Of a DNA stretch of 64,000 nucleotides, positions 17,077 through 26,611 are shown in pieces. Source of the stretch: a candidate division KSB1 bacterium (lineage in GTDB: Bacteria > Zhuqueibacterota > Zhuqueibacteria > Zhuqueibacterales > Zhuqueibacteraceae); NCBI GenBank assembly GCA_034506175.1, contig JAPDQB010000024.1, forward strand, positions 1 to 64,000, given 5' to 3'. The notes under the pieces were generated by a model. It searched no databases, was not told where the DNA came from, and saw only the letters and a program-made list of their open reading frames with translations. The translations under genes and the position numbers were made by a program. Position 1 is the stretch's first letter. The number at the start of each line of letters is the position of its first letter.

Positions 17077-18078
17077 CGAACCTAACTGCAAGACGATCAG
17101 CATGAACAGCATCCCTAAAATGACTCCGCCAATTCCGACAATCGGAAAAAGCACAAAAGGTCGCGCTGATTGGACTGTGAATTGCAAAAGAGTTAAGACC
17201 GGATAGAAGCCGAGCGTCGCCAGTGTGATGATCCAAATTAATCGCGGCGAAACAGATTTGTAACGACGGCGGCAAAGCAGGCCAAACGACCCGAGCAGAA
17301 TACTGCAGCCACCGGTCGCAAGCAGAGTCACCGCCAAAGCCCGATGATGCGGAAAGTCTTGCAACAAGTCAATTCCGTTTGCCGAAGTTTTCCATAAGCT
17401 CGCCAAATTTTGCCAGGAGTATTGCCACCGCAGGATTTGGCGCTGAAAGTTTTCTTGTTTCAGTGTAAAATCAAAAGGCGGCAGCGCGATCAAAGTTTGC
17501 GCCAGCAAAACTGTGAACCAAGCGACAATTAACCGGCGCGTGTCAAAAATACGCCGAATCTTGTTTCGCGTCGCGCCGATCAATCCAGGTTTAGCCAGCG
17601 CGAGTTTAACGCCGATAGAGGCGCCGGTGAAATTCATCATCAGATCATTCACCGAGGTTATCCGGCGGTCCAAAGCCAACTGCAAAATTTCAATTGCACC
17701 GCTGTAAAGCAAACCTGCGAGCAGGGAGGGGCGCACACTGATGTTATCGCCCGCTTCGCGGGTGCGGCGAAGCATCCGCCAATGCTGTAAAAAAAATCCG
17801 AACGGCACAAATAATAAAATGTTGCCGGCGGCATCGGCGAGCGAAAGCAAGCCGCCATCGTTATCCATAAACGGAATCCATTCGCTGCGCTCACCGCGAT
17901 GACGCAAACCGGAGAGTGTTAGATCGACTCGAAATGGAATTGCGGTTTGATAAAGAATAAAAAACGCGCACAGCAGGAATAACATACCTGTTGCGGCGCG
18001 GTTGGCATCTCGCCATTGATCGCCGGTTTTCGAGGGCTTCACGGCTACTCCTTGAACGCCTCTTTGAATCGTCATCAC
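17050..18078 (-). CDS. VanZ-family membrane protein
   Basis: A 342-residue multi-spanning protein. The VanZ-like half has the charged loop RHRGERSEWIPF, then NILLFVPFGFFLQHW and the helix GLLYSGAIEILQLALDRRITSVNDLMMN, which hold the conserved acidic/Asn residues of the family. A second, less conserved set of helices fills the C-terminal half (about 180-335), making it roughly twice the usual VanZ size. VanZ itself gives low-level teicoplanin resistance by an unknown mechanism; most relatives have no assigned role. It lies 8 bp after the PhoD-like gene on the same strand. Confidence 0.8.
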   Translation of the reverse strand: MMTIQRGVQGVAVKPSKTGDQWRDANRAATGMLFLLCAFFILYQTAIPFRVDLTLSGLRHRGERSEWIPFMDNDGGLLSLADAAGNILLFVPFGFFLQHWRMLRRTREAGDNISVRPSLLAGLLYSGAIEILQLALDRRITSVNDLMMNFTGASIGVKLALAKPGLIGATRNKIRRIFDTRRLIVAWFTVLLAQTLIALPPFDFTLKQENFQRQILRWQYSWQNLASLWKTSANGIDLLQDFPHHRALAVTLLATGGCSILLGSFGLLCRRRYKSVSPRLIWIITLATLGFYPVLTLLQFTVQSARPFVLFPIVGIGGVILGMLFMLIVLQLGSKLKRHPQL

Positions 18079-18086
18079 TCATCTTA

Positions 18087-19970
18087 TTATTTGATCAAGG
18101 CAATCTTCTGCGTCGCTGTTTGTTGCCGGCCGTTTTGAAAAACAATCTTCATCGACAGCAAATAAATTCCATTGGGCATCGTCGCGCCGAAGTCGTTTTT
18201 GCCATCCCAAAGCAAAACATGGGCGCCGGCCGGTTGTTTGCCGTTTTGCAATGAACGCACGCGGCGGCCAAGAAAATCGTAAACCGCCGCGGTCACAACA
18301 GCTTCGGCTGGCAAAGAGTAGCGCGATTGTGTGATCGTCTTCGAACCGGCGGCTCGCAGCGGATTGGGATAAGTCGATGACAAAGTAAAATCTTTTGTGA
18401 CCTCGGACTTTGGACTTGTGACATTAACCGGCAGCGAGCCGTCGAGAACGACGTGGCGCGCGAGCACGCTGCCAAATTCATCGACGATTTCCATTCGTAC
18501 CGAATCGGCGGCAAAAACAGTGAGGCGGCCATAAGCGTTGTTGAAATTCGAGCTCATCAAGGTTTGGCCGCCGCGATTCCAAATTCGAACGCCCAAAAGC
18601 TCCAAGAGCGCGACGATTCTCGAATTTGTGATGTCAAGCCCGCCGGCCATGATTTCTGGCACACCGGCGTTGGCGCCGTCGTCAATCGCCGCCGTGTGCG
18701 TGTCTCCGCTGAGTATGATCACATTTTTAATTCGATTTTCAAAAATAAAACGCAACAGCTCTTGTTGCTCCTTTTCAAATCCGATCCATTTGTCGAGCAG
18801 TTCGACGGCGATGAAGAGGCCCGTCACCTGCCCAAAGCCGGGAACAAAAACCACACTGTCTTGCGCTGCCAAAGCCAAATCGAGCGCCCGCCGCAAGCTG
18901 CGATTAAAAGGCACCGAAGTGACAACAAACTTCCAATCCGCTGTTGAAGCGCGCAATTCCCGTTGCAGCCACTGGCGTTGATTTTCGCCGAACAGCGTTG
19001 AATCTCCGGCCAAAATCGAATGCCGCTGATTATCCGGGATAAATTCAAACTTGCCGGTTGCCGGATTTCGGCGCAAGGCATTCATGTTGGGGCTGCGCTG
19101 CGAGCGCGTATCGAGCATGAAAAAATCGGCGTTGCCATACGTAAACTTGTGCCAGATGCCGCCGTTGGGATTGGCGAGTGGATAGCCGGGAAAGAGTTGT
19201 TGATAACCGCGAATGCTGTTCAACCGCGCCTGCGGCGGCGCCGGAATCTCACGGGCGCGCGCCGCGTCGTTGGCCGTAAACGCCGAGGCATTGTTGTTCA
19301 TATAATCGTGATCGTCGTACACATAATCAACCGGCGCCACCCGCAGCAGCCGCTGCAGCGCATAAGTGGAATCGTATTTGGCACGATAACTCTCTTGGAT
19401 GCGGCTCATGTCCAAGCTGAAAAATCGCGTCGAGTCTTTCATCGTGTCGGTGGTGTCGGGATAGCCCCAATCGCCGATTTGCAAAAAGAAGCACGGCCGA
19501 TCGTTTGCCATTTGGGTGAAAACCCGTCCGGCGCCCGGAGAATTTTGCCACGGGCGGTTTTGTTGGCACGAGCCAAAGGTAAAAAGAAAAGGCACGCGCG
19601 CGCCCGGCGGCGGAAAGGTGCGAAATTGACGAACCTCGCCAACCGGCGCGCCATTGACCACGGCGCGGTAAAAATACAGTATATCGGCGACGAGATTAGT
19701 GGCATCGATCAGCACGGCAAAATCATTCGCCGCCTCGGCAACCCGCTCGCTGCCAAATAAACTCGCTGAAAAGTTTTGGGAAGTTGAAAGTTCAACGTTG
19801 ACTCTCGCCGTCGTATCCACCCGCACATAAAAGCGCGCCGAAGCCGGCGTGACGCCGCCGGCGAAGGGACCGTGCGTGAGTTTCTGCGCAAACAACGACT
19901 GGATGAAGAGTAACATGGCCGCCAAGAACAGCTGAGTGATTTTGCCTGAGACAGAATATCTTGTAAGCAT
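18087..19970 (-). CDS. Secreted PhoD-like phosphatase with C-terminal sorting domain
   Basis: A 627-residue exported metallophosphoesterase. An N-terminal signal peptide (LFLAAMLLFIQSLFAQ) precedes a fibronectin-like PhoD N-terminal domain (HGPFAGGVTPASARFYVRV). The catalytic core follows with FTFGSCQQN, QIGDWGY, YDDHDYMNNN and ILSGDTHTAAI, giving the metal ligands. The last 90 residues form a FlgD-like/type IX secretion-type domain (STYPNPLRAAGS, VYDFLGRRVRSL, NGIYLLSMK). This C-terminus is the best phylogenetic clue, being typical of FCB bacteria. The start is at 19970, immediately before the signal peptide. The substrate is likely a phosphodiester or monoester. Confidence 0.9.
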   Translation of the reverse strand: MLTRYSVSGKITQLFLAAMLLFIQSLFAQKLTHGPFAGGVTPASARFYVRVDTTARVNVELSTSQNFSASLFGSERVAEAANDFAVLIDATNLVADILYFYRAVVNGAPVGEVRQFRTFPPPGARVPFLFTFGSCQQNRPWQNSPGAGRVFTQMANDRPCFFLQIGDWGYPDTTDTMKDSTRFFSLDMSRIQESYRAKYDSTYALQRLLRVAPVDYVYDDHDYMNNNASAFTANDAARAREIPAPPQARLNSIRGYQQLFPGYPLANPNGGIWHKFTYGNADFFMLDTRSQRSPNMNALRRNPATGKFEFIPDNQRHSILAGDSTLFGENQRQWLQRELRASTADWKFVVTSVPFNRSLRRALDLALAAQDSVVFVPGFGQVTGLFIAVELLDKWIGFEKEQQELLRFIFENRIKNVIILSGDTHTAAIDDGANAGVPEIMAGGLDITNSRIVALLELLGVRIWNRGGQTLMSSNFNNAYGRLTVFAADSVRMEIVDEFGSVLARHVVLDGSLPVNVTSPKSEVTKDFTLSSTYPNPLRAAGSKTITQSRYSLPAEAVVTAAVYDFLGRRVRSLQNGKQPAGAHVLLWDGKNDFGATMPNGIYLLSMKIVFQNGRQQTATQKIALIK

Positions 19971-20125
19971 GGAAATTTCCCTCAAATCATGGAGTAACCA
20001 AATCATTAATACGCTGATGTCATTTGAAATGAATCTTTTTTTCTATGCAAGGCATTCGTTGGGAATAAAAAGATTTTTCCGAAACGACATTTTTTGCAGT
20101 TATTTTTTCATTGCGAGCTTATTAA

Positions 20126-20809
20126 TTATTGCCGATAATCACGCTGCAAAAGCGTCCGGATCTTTTCCGCTTTGTTGCGGCCGATACCGGCAACTTCCAT
20201 CAGCTCCTTCGGCGCCGCGCTGAAAACCGCTTGCAGGCTGCCAAATTGTTTGAGCAGGGATTTGGCCAGATTCGGTCCGATTCCCGGGATGGTCTCGAGA
20301 ATATATCGTTGCGTCGTTGCCGGCGAGGAGGATCGACGCTTGGCGTGCAACGAAAACTCCTGCGCTTTGTCGCGGTGCACGAGCTGCGCCATCGCCAGCA
20401 ACAGTTCTATCGTCTCGGCGGAGTTTTCGGAATGCAGAATCGGAATGCGATTGAGCACGGACACGTAAAGCATGGCCCCGCGCAGCGCGCTCGGATGAAT
20501 TTCGCGGCTGGGGGTGTCACATTTTTCAATCAGCAAAATCGGGCAAGGGAAATTCATGCGGAGTGCACCGACTTGCGCAAACAGCCGTTTGTCAAAAATG
20601 GATTGAATGAAATCCGCCATGGTTTTGCGCTCGATGGCGATTTTCGGCGTCAACAGATAATCTCCGACTTCCAAACGCTTGAGCCGCACTTCCAACCCTT
20701 TTTCACTGAGGGCGCGAGGAATACCGGAGGCGCGCTCGCGCAGATCTGCGGTGATGGCGAGATGAGGTCCTCGTTGTCCGTTTCCGGATATTGGATCGTG
20801 ACCAATCAT
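20126..20809 (-). CDS. XPF/ERCC4-type nuclease with helix-hairpin-helix domain
   Basis: A 227-residue protein arranged like the nuclease half of archaeal/eukaryotic XPF-MUS81 enzymes. The ERCC4 active site shows Asp22 (ADLRE), Gly49-Asp50 and the ERK signature (Glu60-Arg-Lys62, AIERKTMADF). A tandem helix-hairpin-helix follows at the C-terminus (IPGIGPNLAKSLL and VAGIGRNKAEKI). These enzymes cut branched DNA. No helicase domain is present. I start at ATG 20809; the open frame to 20920 adds a hydrophobic, non-conserved leader. ERCC4 nucleases are uncommon in bacteria, which makes horizontal origin plausible. Confidence 0.85.
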   Translation of the reverse strand: MIGHDPISGNGQRGPHLAITADLRERASGIPRALSEKGLEVRLKRLEVGDYLLTPKIAIERKTMADFIQSIFDKRLFAQVGALRMNFPCPILLIEKCDTPSREIHPSALRGAMLYVSVLNRIPILHSENSAETIELLLAMAQLVHRDKAQEFSLHAKRRSSSPATTQRYILETIPGIGPNLAKSLLKQFGSLQAVFSAAPKELMEVAGIGRNKAEKIRTLLQRDYRQ

Positions 20810-21093
20810 TTTCAACCGTTCTGCGTTAGCTCTTTGAAAAGTACAAGCAAAAATAACAGCTGGAAAGTTGCAAAGCAAGCAAAATAAAAAACGAAATCGA
20901 TTTAGGCAAACACGCCACACTGTGGCGTGGGTTCACACTTGCAATTTGATTCTGCAGATAGTGGAATAAGCATAATTTTATAAAAATTGGCCGTTGTGTG
21001 CTGCTTCCCCAAAGTGGCACAGCGATTGAATTCCTCTTCCCGAAGCCGATTCGAAATTCGGCAAAAATTTAACTTAACGTTTTGGAGGCAATT

Positions 21094-22503
21094 ATGAAAC
21101 GAAACAGGAAGAGTTGTTGGATTGTGTTGGCGATTATTGGCGTCTTCGCGCTGATGAGCTGCGAGAAAAACCCGGCCAGCCCGAGTTCGCCAACCCAAAA
21201 AGATTCGTTCGCAAAAACAGCGGCGAGCACCGGCGTCGAAGTTTATCGCAACATACAAACTTTCGAGCAGATCGCAAAGGCCATGGCCGGCCCCGGCGCG
21301 CTCGGCATCATCAAACTGCCGGCAGTCGGCAGTCTGCAAAAAAGCGGCGCCAATTTTCGGCAAGCGCTTCTGCCTTTTTATCAGCACGCTCAAACGCTTA
21401 CGCAACGGGCGTCCCGCTTGCAGAAAACCAACGGCGACAGCATACTTTTGGATCAACGCTGGACCGATCCGCAAACCGGCATCGCATATCATCTGTGGAT
21501 CAGCTACAACACGGTGAGCGGCAAAGCGACGGTGTACACGGTTGCCACGAAACATCCGAGCCGCAGCCCGCTTGCACGCGATTCGACGCGCCTCGTGGTC
21601 GATACGAATTTTACCATCGCCGATAACAAAGATGACGTGGTCGAGTTGTTGGAAAATGCGAAAGATTATCGCGCCGGTTATCGCTTGCGCTACGAAGAAG
21701 GGCGCATCATTCCCGACAAATACCAGCCCGGCAGCGAGCCGAAAGGCGGGGTGATCGAAGCCAAGAGCCTCCATGCTTCCGGGCAGGATACCACTGAAGT
21801 GCAGCAGCGGCTCGAATATCACGAAACCGCCAACCCGGTCGGCAGTTGGGTGAAAACCGTGAGCTTCCGCGACGGCACGCATTACAGTGAAGACATCACC
21901 TTCCGTCCCCACAGCGTCATTTTCAACATTGCCTATCGCGACGGCACGCGCGAGCAGGGCCAATTCAATTCGCCGGACGAAAATCATCTCTTCTTTGAAA
22001 AACGCGTGGCGTATCCGTCCGGCTCCGATCCGCGCTCGATTTTTGAGAAGGGCGATTTTTCACGCAATCCGGCGGATAACTCCGGCACGGCCAATTTCAC
22101 GCGCGAAGAATTTTTCGCCGACGGCAGTTCCAAACGCCGCAGCGTCAACATCAACGCCTCGAAGCAAAACGGCTTTGTCCGTCTTGAAGTGACGGAGAGC
22201 AACAGCGACGGCACCGGCGGCAGTTGGACTTTGCAGGACGGCCCGGCCAAAGCCGGTTTGAAAGGCAACTGGATCAATGAGCAAAAGCAATATATTTTGT
22301 TCGACGGCGCTTTTTATAAAGACGGCAGCGGCGATCTGCATATCGAGGTGTACGCCTCAAAAGAGGCCTACGACAAAGGCGAGCCGCCCATTTTCAAAGC
22401 CGATCTGCATTTCAGGCCTGATGGCTCGGGCAGCGGCACGATCACGAGCAAAGACGGCATCTCGCAGTTCTCCTTCAGCGCGAATGGGACGCCGCGAAGC
22501 TAA
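21094..22503 (+). CDS. Lipoprotein of unknown function
   Basis: A 469-residue exported protein with a lipoprotein signal ending in LMSC. The start at 21094 has GGAGG close upstream. The mature part has no recognised domain. It contains repeated beta-hairpin-like segments built on Asp-Gly-Thr motifs (FRDGTHYSEDITFRP, YRDGTREQGQFNSPDEN, FADGSSKRRSVNI, DGSGDLHIEVYASKEAY), similar in style to MORN-like or wall-associated repeats, so a beta-rich surface protein is likely. A strong terminator follows at 22520. Confidence 0.75.
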   Translation: MKRNRKSCWIVLAIIGVFALMSCEKNPASPSSPTQKDSFAKTAASTGVEVYRNIQTFEQIAKAMAGPGALGIIKLPAVGSLQKSGANFRQALLPFYQHAQTLTQRASRLQKTNGDSILLDQRWTDPQTGIAYHLWISYNTVSGKATVYTVATKHPSRSPLARDSTRLVVDTNFTIADNKDDVVELLENAKDYRAGYRLRYEEGRIIPDKYQPGSEPKGGVIEAKSLHASGQDTTEVQQRLEYHETANPVGSWVKTVSFRDGTHYSEDITFRPHSVIFNIAYRDGTREQGQFNSPDENHLFFEKRVAYPSGSDPRSIFEKGDFSRNPADNSGTANFTREEFFADGSSKRRSVNINASKQNGFVRLEVTESNSDGTGGSWTLQDGPAKAGLKGNWINEQKQYILFDGAFYKDGSGDLHIEVYASKEAYDKGEPPIFKADLHFRPDGSGSGTITSKDGISQFSFSANGTPRS

Positions 22504-22519
22504 TTGAGTTTTGTCTCTC

Positions 22520-22557
22520 ACGCGGGCTTGCGGAGTTGTATCTGCGCAAGCCCGCGT
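22520..22557 (+). terminator. Rho-independent terminator
   Basis: A perfect 13-bp stem ACGCGGGCTTGCG / CGCAAGCCCGCGT with a 12-nt loop is followed by CATTTTAT. It closes the lipoprotein gene, and may also act on the minus-strand antitoxin transcript. Confidence 0.85.
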
Positions 22558-22593
22558 CATTTTATCATGCGCGTGCCAAAATCTTCCTGCAGC

Positions 22594-22728
22594 TCATTGA
22601 ATCGCTTTTTTCAAATTGCGCTCAATTTGCGCAGCGATCAATTTCAGTTGTTCAAGAGTATCTTTCGGAACGCGAATTGAGACCATCTTGGAAGGGCGGC
22701 GATGCAAAACAAGATCAAGCTTCTTCAT
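22594..22728 (-). CDS. Small antitoxin-like protein beside a broken BrnT
   Basis: A 44-residue frame: MKKLDLVLHRRPSKMVSIRV, then Pro-Lys-Asp-Thr-Leu-Glu-Gln-Leu-Lys and a helix rich in Ala, Glu, Arg. A ribosome-like GAGAGAA lies upstream. The MVSIRVPKDTLEQLKLIA core looks like a ribbon-helix-helix strand-helix start, as in BrnA/CopG antitoxins. Its start overlaps the end of the brnT frame by 14 bp, the usual toxin-first arrangement. It is short for the family (usually 70-100), so it may be truncated. Confidence 0.6.
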   Translation of the reverse strand: MKKLDLVLHRRPSKMVSIRVPKDTLEQLKLIAAQIERNLKKAIQ

Positions 22729-22933
22729 AGAGTTCTCTCTCATGTTTTGTATCCTTGCGCGCTGAAATTATTCTCGTAAACATGCCCCGCTCAACGTATA
22801 CGACAAACAATAATCTCCGTTTTCGTGAAAAGCCGAGTACAAATTCTCGGTATTCATTTTCGGACGAAGCCTCGCCTAGTTGACGGAAGGGATCAAAAAA
22901 TACTTCGCAAGCTTCATAAAAAGATACGCCATT
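22715..22933 (-). pseudogene. brnT: BrnT-type toxin, N-terminus lost
   Basis: Seventy-two codons of a BrnT ribonuclease toxin: NGVSFYEACEVFFDPF, then REFVLGFSRKRRLLFVVYVE, then RIISARKDTKHERELYEEA and a stop at 22717-22715. This is the conserved C-terminal three quarters of the family. The usual N-terminal FEWDxxKxxxNxxKHG segment, which carries key residues, is missing: the frame is closed by a TGA at 22936-22934 immediately upstream. The toxin should be dead while the antitoxin frame behind it is still open. Confidence 0.75.
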
Positions 22934-23104
22934 TCAAGAAAGTAAATGGCATCCATATCGTTAATATGGGATTATGTATATACAAAGTCAATACAAAAAT
23001 CAAGTCCAAAATTTTATTCTCACAAGAGAATTGGCTGATTTTTACCATTCCGGCAAACAAAATCTATTTGCGCCCTTGAAAAATTTTTCTATTTTATAAC
23101 CAGC

Positions 23105-24424
23105 ATGAAATTTTCAATTCCCCAAAAATCCGGCGTTTGTCTTCTTCTCGCGGTTTTGCTCATGGCGCCGTCGGTTCTCTCGCAAGAGCTTGTCATCGAG
23201 CGGATCGATATTCTCGGCGCGCGCAAAACCAAACCGCACGTTATTCACCGGTATTTGAATTTTCGCGAGGGGGATCGCATTACACCCGGGCTGATTGATG
23301 ATAATTTTCAAGCCTTGCTCGCCACTAATTTTTTTAAACAGGTCAAATTTAGCACCGCGCCGGGCAGCGAAAAGGAAAAAGTGATCGTTATAATCGAAGT
23401 GCAGGAGCGCCGGTTGCCGACGCTGGAGTTTGCCGGCGGTTACAGTGAGCTTGACGGCTGGTACATTTCTCCCATCGGCGTACGCTACGACAATCTTTTG
23501 GGCACCGGCCACGATCTCGGCTTGCGTTTGATCATCGGTGACCGCGCTGGCGGCGCGAATTTCCGTTTCGTTCAACCTGAAGTTTTAAAGCGCCGCTTAA
23601 ACTTTCAAGTCGACTTCGATGTGCTTGGCCGTGACGTGATTCATTACTTCGACCGGCGTGAGGCGTTTCAGCGGGTTTCATCCGGGAGTTTGCGCTTCGG
23701 CCTCGGCGGCGCGCGCGGCCTGGCCAAATATTTTTCCGCCGGCTATCAAGCCACCACCTTTGAGCCGGACAGCACGGCGAATTTTGTTGCGCGGGACAGC
23801 GCGACGAGCTCCTTTCCGCTGGTCATTGCCCAAAGCCTCGGCAAAAAAAAGCTCAGCCTGTTCTGGCTGCGACTGCACGCCGATACGCGCGATAATACTT
23901 TTTTTCCGCGTCATGGCCTTTGGGGCGCGTTCACCATTGAAGCTGCTGATGAGAGTTTTGGCGGAGAACTAAAATTCACTCGCGCTATTTTAGACGGCCG
24001 TTGGTATCAAAATCTCGGCGCCGGTGTGCTGGCGTTGCGTTTAAAAACGGCGACAACTTCTCAGACAACGCCATTTTACGAACGTTTTTATCTCGGCGGC
24101 GCCTACTCGTTGCGCGGCTTTGCCGAGCGCAGCTTGACGCCGGTGGGATATGGAACGCGGCTTTTTCTCGGCAGCGTCGAATGGCGGATTCCATTTGGCG
24201 GCCGCAACCCGCAAAAGCCGGGGCTGATCGGTGCGGTCTTTTTTGACGCCGGCAGTATCGGCACGCCGGCAACAAAACGCCGCCACGACAAGACCTTCAC
24301 CACCTTGGGCTTCGGCTTCCGCTGGAAAATTCCGGTTGTCGGTTTGCTGCGCTTTGACTTTGCTTATCCGACGAAACGGCCGGATGATTTCAGATTTCAT
24401 CTTGCCGTCGGACATCCATTTTGA
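23105..24424 (+). CDS. Omp85-family outer membrane protein
   Basis: A 439-residue exported protein. A signal peptide (LLLAVLLMAPSVLSQ) precedes one or two POTRA-like repeats (about 27-105, with VIERIDILGARKTKPHVI and FREGDRITPGLIDDN). A surface-antigen beta-barrel follows, with the conserved GAYSLRGF-type motif as GGAYSLRGFAE and an FDAGSIG strand near the end. The size is that of short TamA/Omp85-like proteins rather than full BamA (five POTRA). It is the first gene of a tight plus-strand run leading into DUF4390 and a two-component system. Confidence 0.85.
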   Translation: MKFSIPQKSGVCLLLAVLLMAPSVLSQELVIERIDILGARKTKPHVIHRYLNFREGDRITPGLIDDNFQALLATNFFKQVKFSTAPGSEKEKVIVIIEVQERRLPTLEFAGGYSELDGWYISPIGVRYDNLLGTGHDLGLRLIIGDRAGGANFRFVQPEVLKRRLNFQVDFDVLGRDVIHYFDRREAFQRVSSGSLRFGLGGARGLAKYFSAGYQATTFEPDSTANFVARDSATSSFPLVIAQSLGKKKLSLFWLRLHADTRDNTFFPRHGLWGAFTIEAADESFGGELKFTRAILDGRWYQNLGAGVLALRLKTATTSQTTPFYERFYLGGAYSLRGFAERSLTPVGYGTRLFLGSVEWRIPFGGRNPQKPGLIGAVFFDAGSIGTPATKRRHDKTFTTLGFGFRWKIPVVGLLRFDFAYPTKRPDDFRFHLAVGHPF

Positions 24425-24430
24425 GCAATC

Positions 24431-25075
24431 ATGCGCCGCTTCGTGAAAATAAAAATTTTGTTCTTTCTACTGCTTGCCGCGCCAGCGATGGCGCAGACGC
24501 CGCGCATCGTTTCTCTGGCCGCCAAACCCCTCGACCGCAATCTCGCGGTTGTTGTGCACCTCGCTGAGGTATTCTCGCCCAAAATCACCGGCACGATTCG
24601 CAGCGGCATGCCGGCCGTCATCCGTTTTGATTTTCGTTTGATCGAAGAGCCGGATCGTGAAGTGCAGCAGGCGGCGCGGTCGCTGCACATCCTTTATGAT
24701 CTGTGGAACGAGCGTTATCGGCTGCAATTCAACGGTCGCGAGCGATTCGTTTCCGGCTTTGCCGAGATGCAAAAAATTTGTGAAACCATCGCCGATTCAA
24801 GTTTGCTGCCGCTCAATCGGCTGTCTGCGCAAAAAAGTTACCGCCTGCGTTTGCAGGTTGCCGTCATTCCGATCAGCACGCGACAAAGCCAGCAACTGCA
24901 AGATTGGCTCGAAGCCTCCGATGCAACAGAAGAGTCGGCCCCCGGCGAAGATCGCGCCGCCGGATTCCGTTTTAACATCAGCAAATTTCTTTCCTTCTTC
25001 GTTGGAAAAAAGCAGCGGTCTTTCGGCGCTTCCGAGTGGGTTGCTTCGCCGCCGTTTCGTTTAGAGCAACAATGA
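24431..25075 (+). CDS. DUF4390 exported protein
   Basis: A 214-residue protein with an N-terminal signal peptide (ILFFLLLAAPAMAQ). The DUF4390 pattern is present: an early VVVHLAEVFSPKI, then TIRSGMPAVIRFDF, then the YDLWNERYRLQF strand. The function is unknown. In other phyla DUF4390 genes sit directly in front of NtrY-type kinases, the same order as here. Its TGA overlaps the kinase ATG (ATGA at 25072-25075), so the two are translationally coupled. Confidence 0.85.
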   Translation: MRRFVKIKILFFLLLAAPAMAQTPRIVSLAAKPLDRNLAVVVHLAEVFSPKITGTIRSGMPAVIRFDFRLIEEPDREVQQAARSLHILYDLWNERYRLQFNGRERFVSGFAEMQKICETIADSSLLPLNRLSAQKSYRLRLQVAVIPISTRQSQQLQDWLEASDATEESAPGEDRAAGFRFNISKFLSFFVGKKQRSFGASEWVASPPFRLEQQ

Positions 25076-26565
25076 AAAGCTTGCGCGCAAAATTTATCGC
25101 CATCTTTTTGCTGGTAACGCTTCTTCCGCTCCTGCCGTTGGCCTGTCTCGCCGAATTTTTTTTGGAAAAAACGATCGGCATCGTTTTGCAGAAACCGCTG
25201 GCCGAAGGATTGAGCGGCGCGTTGGAATTGGTGAGCGAGCAAATGAACGCCGAATCGCGAGCGCTTGCCGCGCGCATGCAGTCGGTCAAAAATTTCATGC
25301 AAAATAAAAAGACAAAATATTGGGAGGGGGAGATGCAAAGTTCGACGGCCTTATCCGATTCAATTCGATTTGCCATCGTCGACGCCAGTGGTGTCACTCT
25401 GAAAAGCTGGCCGCAAAGCGCGGCAATCAAATTTGAAAAAAGCATTTTGCAAAACGCGTTGCCGGCTGATTCGCTTGTTAACGCCGGCACGGATAGCGCC
25501 GCGGTAAGGCTGGCACTAAGGCTGCGACGCGAGGTGCAGCCAGCCGAATGGTTGATAGGGGAAAAGGCCATTTCTGAAAAAACCCGGCAACGATTCAAAG
25601 CCATCGTCTCGGCGGCGCAGATGCGCCAATATCTTGAGTTGAACGAATCCGAATTGCGGCAAAGCTTGCTATTGGCCTTTCTGGCTTTATATGCGCCGAT
25701 GCTACTGTTTAGCCTCGCGGCGGGCTGGTATCTCGCGCATCGTATCACCGCACCGCTCGCCGAATTATCAATCGGCGTGCAGCAATTGGCCGCCGGCAAA
25801 TGGGAACATCGCGTCGCCATTCGTTCGCAAGATGAAATCGGACAGGTGGGAAGTGCTTTCAATTCAATGGTGGAAAATCTGCGGCGGCAGCAAGAACAAG
25901 TGATCGGGCTCGAGAAAATGGCGGCCTGGCGGGAAATCGCCAGAGTTCTCGCGCACGAAATTAAAAATCCGCTCACGCCGATGCAGTTGATGGTGCGGCA
26001 AATTCAGGATGAGTATAAAGGACAGGATGAAAATTATCGGCAAACCCTTGCCGAGGGCTGCCGCATCATCGACGAGGAAATTGAGCAACTGCGGCAGCTC
26101 GTGCGCGAGTTTTCCGATTTCGCGCGCATGCCGGAGCTGCATCCAACTCCCGGCCAGCTCAATGAATTAGCGACAGAAGTCGCGAAGCTTTATTCGCAGC
26201 GGCCGGTGGAATTGCAACTCGATCCGGCGCTGCCCCAATTCAATTTTGATTGGGAAGCGATGCGCCGCGTGTTGATCAATCTGATTGAAAATGCCATGCA
26301 AGCTTCGGCCACGGCAAAAATCGTTTTGCGTACTTTTCATTCTCCAAACCGGGTCGTGATTGCCGTCGAAGACACCGGCCCCGGCATCGCACCGGAAAAT
26401 CTCGCGCGCATTTTCGAGCCGTATTTTTCGACCAAAAAATCCGGCATTGGTTTGGGCTTGGCGATTGTCAAGCGCATTGTCGAGGAGCATGGCGGAACGA
26501 TCTCGGTGCAAAGTGAGGTTGGGCGAGGGAGTAAATTTGTGTGTAAATTTCATTCTGATTCGTAA
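25072..26565 (+). CDS. NtrY-like sensor histidine kinase
   Basis: A 497-residue membrane kinase. Domains in order are TM1 (about 8-30), an extracytoplasmic sensor region (31-205), TM2 (about 206-225), HAMP (AHRITAPLAELSIGVQQLAAG), then HisKA with phosphoacceptor His295 in VLAHEIKNPLTPMQL. The HATPase domain has the N box LINLIENAMQAS, DTGPGIAPENL and GIGLGLAIVKRIVEEHGG. The NPLTPxQL wording is that of the NtrY group. The start at 25072 overlaps the DUF4390 stop. The cognate regulator is the next gene. Confidence 0.92.
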   Translation: MKSLRAKFIAIFLLVTLLPLLPLACLAEFFLEKTIGIVLQKPLAEGLSGALELVSEQMNAESRALAARMQSVKNFMQNKKTKYWEGEMQSSTALSDSIRFAIVDASGVTLKSWPQSAAIKFEKSILQNALPADSLVNAGTDSAAVRLALRLRREVQPAEWLIGEKAISEKTRQRFKAIVSAAQMRQYLELNESELRQSLLLAFLALYAPMLLFSLAAGWYLAHRITAPLAELSIGVQQLAAGKWEHRVAIRSQDEIGQVGSAFNSMVENLRRQQEQVIGLEKMAAWREIARVLAHEIKNPLTPMQLMVRQIQDEYKGQDENYRQTLAEGCRIIDEEIEQLRQLVREFSDFARMPELHPTPGQLNELATEVAKLYSQRPVELQLDPALPQFNFDWEAMRRVLINLIENAMQASATAKIVLRTFHSPNRVVIAVEDTGPGIAPENLARIFEPYFSTKKSGIGLGLAIVKRIVEEHGGTISVQSEVGRGSKFVCKFHSDS

Positions 26566-26611
26566 AACGTAACACGTGATTAGGTTTTACGCTTTGCGCT
26601 CTGGAAATTTC

